The notes beneath the pieces are model-generated. The model saw only the letters and a list, made by a program, of their open reading frames with translations, ran no database searches and was not told the origin of the DNA. A program made the translations under genes and the position numbers. From Pseudoalteromonas sp. Scap06 (GTDB lineage: Bacteria; Pseudomonadota; Gammaproteobacteria; Enterobacterales; Alteromonadaceae): a DNA stretch of 64,000 nucleotides. The number at the start of each line of letters is the position of its first letter. Position 1 is the stretch's first letter. Location of the stretch: contig NZ_CP041330.1 of NCBI RefSeq assembly GCF_013394165.1, positions 930,001 to 994,000 on the forward strand. Direction: 5' to 3'. Below are positions 62,941 through 64,000 of the stretch, piece after piece.

Positions 62941-63813
62941 ATGAATAGATTAACTCAGCTTATTAAATTTGCATTGCCCTGTGTTGTGTTTGTGTTGCCG
63001 CAGGGGCACGCATCAGAGCAAAATCTGGTGCAAAGCTACGAAAACTCCACCTGGTCAGTCAGTAGCAACCCGTTTGCTTGCTCTCTCAAGCAGCGCTTTG
63101 ATAATTATGCGCTACTTGAAGTGAAATCAGTACCTGCACAACAGCAACAACTTGTATTTACTTGGCTTTTACAAGATAAACCGATAAAAAGTTTGCATGT
63201 TCTCTCTCGTAAAGCCGATTGGCAGCCAGCAAATACAGTTCTCACGCCGTTAAACTTTATGTCTAAAGATATTAAAGACAATGAAATACAATTTTCTGCA
63301 GATATGACCCCATTACTTCGCGTTATTAAGCAGGGCGGTTGGTTAGACAGCATTATAAACTTTGGTGATGAACAACTTCGCCTTACCTTTACTAATACCC
63401 ATAGCGATAAAATAGTTGCAGATTATCAGCAGTGTTTAGCTAGTTTATCTCCGCTTTCTTGGGAGCAAGCACGCGACCATCAATTACAGTTTGCTAGTGG
63501 GCAGCGCACAGTAACAACGGCTAAAGATCTTAAATTTTTAAAAGATTTAGTGCGTTACATCTCTTTAGACAGCCGTGTAAGTAAAGTACTGGTTGATGGC
63601 CACACGGATAATACGGGCTCGCCGCTATCAAATCGGCTGCTTTCAAAAGAAAGAGCAGATGACGTTGCTGCCAGACTCATTGAATTTGGTTTACCAAAAG
63701 ACATGTTAGAAGTAAGAGCGCATGGTCAACGTTATCCCATTATAAAAAATTCAGAGCAGGGCGCATCGTCTAATCGCCGTGTTTTAGTTCGTCTTTTCCG
63801 ACACTCAAGTTAA
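62941..63813 (+). CDS. motY: flagellar motor protein MotY, lateral type
   Basis: Periplasmic stator-associated protein (290 aa). Signal peptide ~1-25 (PQGHASEQ), N-terminal MotY domain (NSTWSVSSNPFACSLKQRFD) and C-terminal OmpA-like peptidoglycan-binding domain (KVLVDGHTDNTGSPLSNRLL, RAHGQRYPI, SNRRVLVRLF). The ATG with GGAA before it was preferred to a start ten codons earlier. First gene behind the c-di-GMP riboswitch; lafK follows 20 bp later, as in Vibrio lateral clusters. Confidence 0.9.
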   Translation: MNRLTQLIKFALPCVVFVLPQGHASEQNLVQSYENSTWSVSSNPFACSLKQRFDNYALLEVKSVPAQQQQLVFTWLLQDKPIKSLHVLSRKADWQPANTVLTPLNFMSKDIKDNEIQFSADMTPLLRVIKQGGWLDSIINFGDEQLRLTFTNTHSDKIVADYQQCLASLSPLSWEQARDHQLQFASGQRTVTTAKDLKFLKDLVRYISLDSRVSKVLVDGHTDNTGSPLSNRLLSKERADDVAARLIEFGLPKDMLEVRAHGQRYPIIKNSEQGASSNRRVLVRLFRHSS

Positions 63814-63833
63814 TTGCACCGCAAAGGAATAAT

Positions 63834-64000
63834 ATGAGTCAAAGATACCTTTTATGGATCAGTGAACAACAGCCAACGTCTGAAATTCAGCAGGTTGTAT
63901 TTGCCGAAAACTTTAAGTTTCTGCATACAAACTCCATCAGCGATGCGGTTAGTCACTGCCTTACCAGTAAGCCAGAGCTTGTGTTTGTTGATGCAGATAC
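63834..64000 (+). CDS. lafK: N-terminal fragment of LafK-like sigma-54 activator (runs off window)
   Basis: Only the first 55 residues are visible: MSQRYLLWISEQQPT, then a receiver/FleQ-type pattern ending ELVFVDAD. This fits the degenerate N-terminal receiver domain of FleQ/LafK-type activators. The AAA+ domain that would confirm it lies outside. Assignment rests on position after motY and on the presence of sigma-54 promoters in the cluster. AAAGGA lies upstream. Confidence 0.6.
   Translation, partial: MSQRYLLWISEQQPTSEIQQVVFAENFKFLHTNSISDAVSHCLTSKPELVFVDAD

Noticed and set aside
1..64000. CRISPR arrays, tRNA/rRNA genes, insertion sequences or prophage genes
   Set aside because: None seen on reading both strands; the only long repeats are those of the flagellin array.

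Overview
The window looks like chromosomal DNA of a marine gammaproteobacterium of the Alteromonadales, most likely Pseudoalteromonas or a close relative. The reasons are the low GC (roughly 40% by eye), the end of a Na+-NQR operon (apbE, nqrM), a complete cyo bo3-oxidase operon, a split cobalamin methionine synthase, a TonB-receptor/phytase locus, and a lateral-type flagellar cluster. The genus is an inference from gene content; no rRNA or tRNA gene was seen.

Layout. 0-0.9 kb: tail of the nqr locus. 1.2-6.9 kb: a small membrane ORF, then cyoABCDE, closed by a terminator. 6.9-9.6 kb: a GNAT-PaiB pair divergent from a MocR/GntR regulator. 9.6-15.8 kb: minus-strand phosphate-scavenging locus (TonB receptor, purple acid phosphatase-like enzyme, two-propeller phytase, and a separate periplasmic protein), preceded by a candidate Pho box. 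16.0-19.2 kb: a degenerate GGDEF protein, an AraC regulator, a histone-deacetylase-family hydrolase and a PilZ protein. 19.4-27.0 kb: ettA, an outer-membrane barrel protein, and metA with a two-gene methionine synthase behind MetJ-like boxes. 27.0-31.8 kb: AT-rich accessory stretch of small unknown proteins, an aspartate-racemase family gene, an ankyrin protein behind a ten-G tract, and a CsbD protein. 32.1-33.6 kb: a DUF3360 transporter-like protein.

34.1-64.0 kb is almost entirely one flagellar gene set of the lateral (laf) type known from Vibrio parahaemolyticus: flgNMA on the minus strand; then flgBCDEFGHIJKL, an unrecognised gene, three tandem flagellins, fliD, fliS; then fliT/lafD, fliK, fliL, sigma-28 (lafS), motA/B (lafTU), a PilZ gene, fliMNPQR, flhBA; then motY and the start of lafK at the right edge. 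fliEFGHIJ are expected just outside. No chemotaxis, flhF or flhG genes are present, which fits a second, swarming-type system.

Regulation read from the sequence. Two sigma-54 promoters (before flgB and before lafD) each have the same 26-bp element about 90-100 bp upstream of the predicted start, a good candidate for the LafK enhancer. The three flagellins and flgM share a promoter-like motif (T-T/A-A-G/T, 15 bp, GTCGCT) that would be the LafS class. A clear class-I cyclic-di-GMP riboswitch lies in the leader of motY-lafK, and a PilZ gene overlaps the end of motB. Expression and perhaps function of the lateral flagella therefore seem to be tied to cyclic-di-GMP at several levels.
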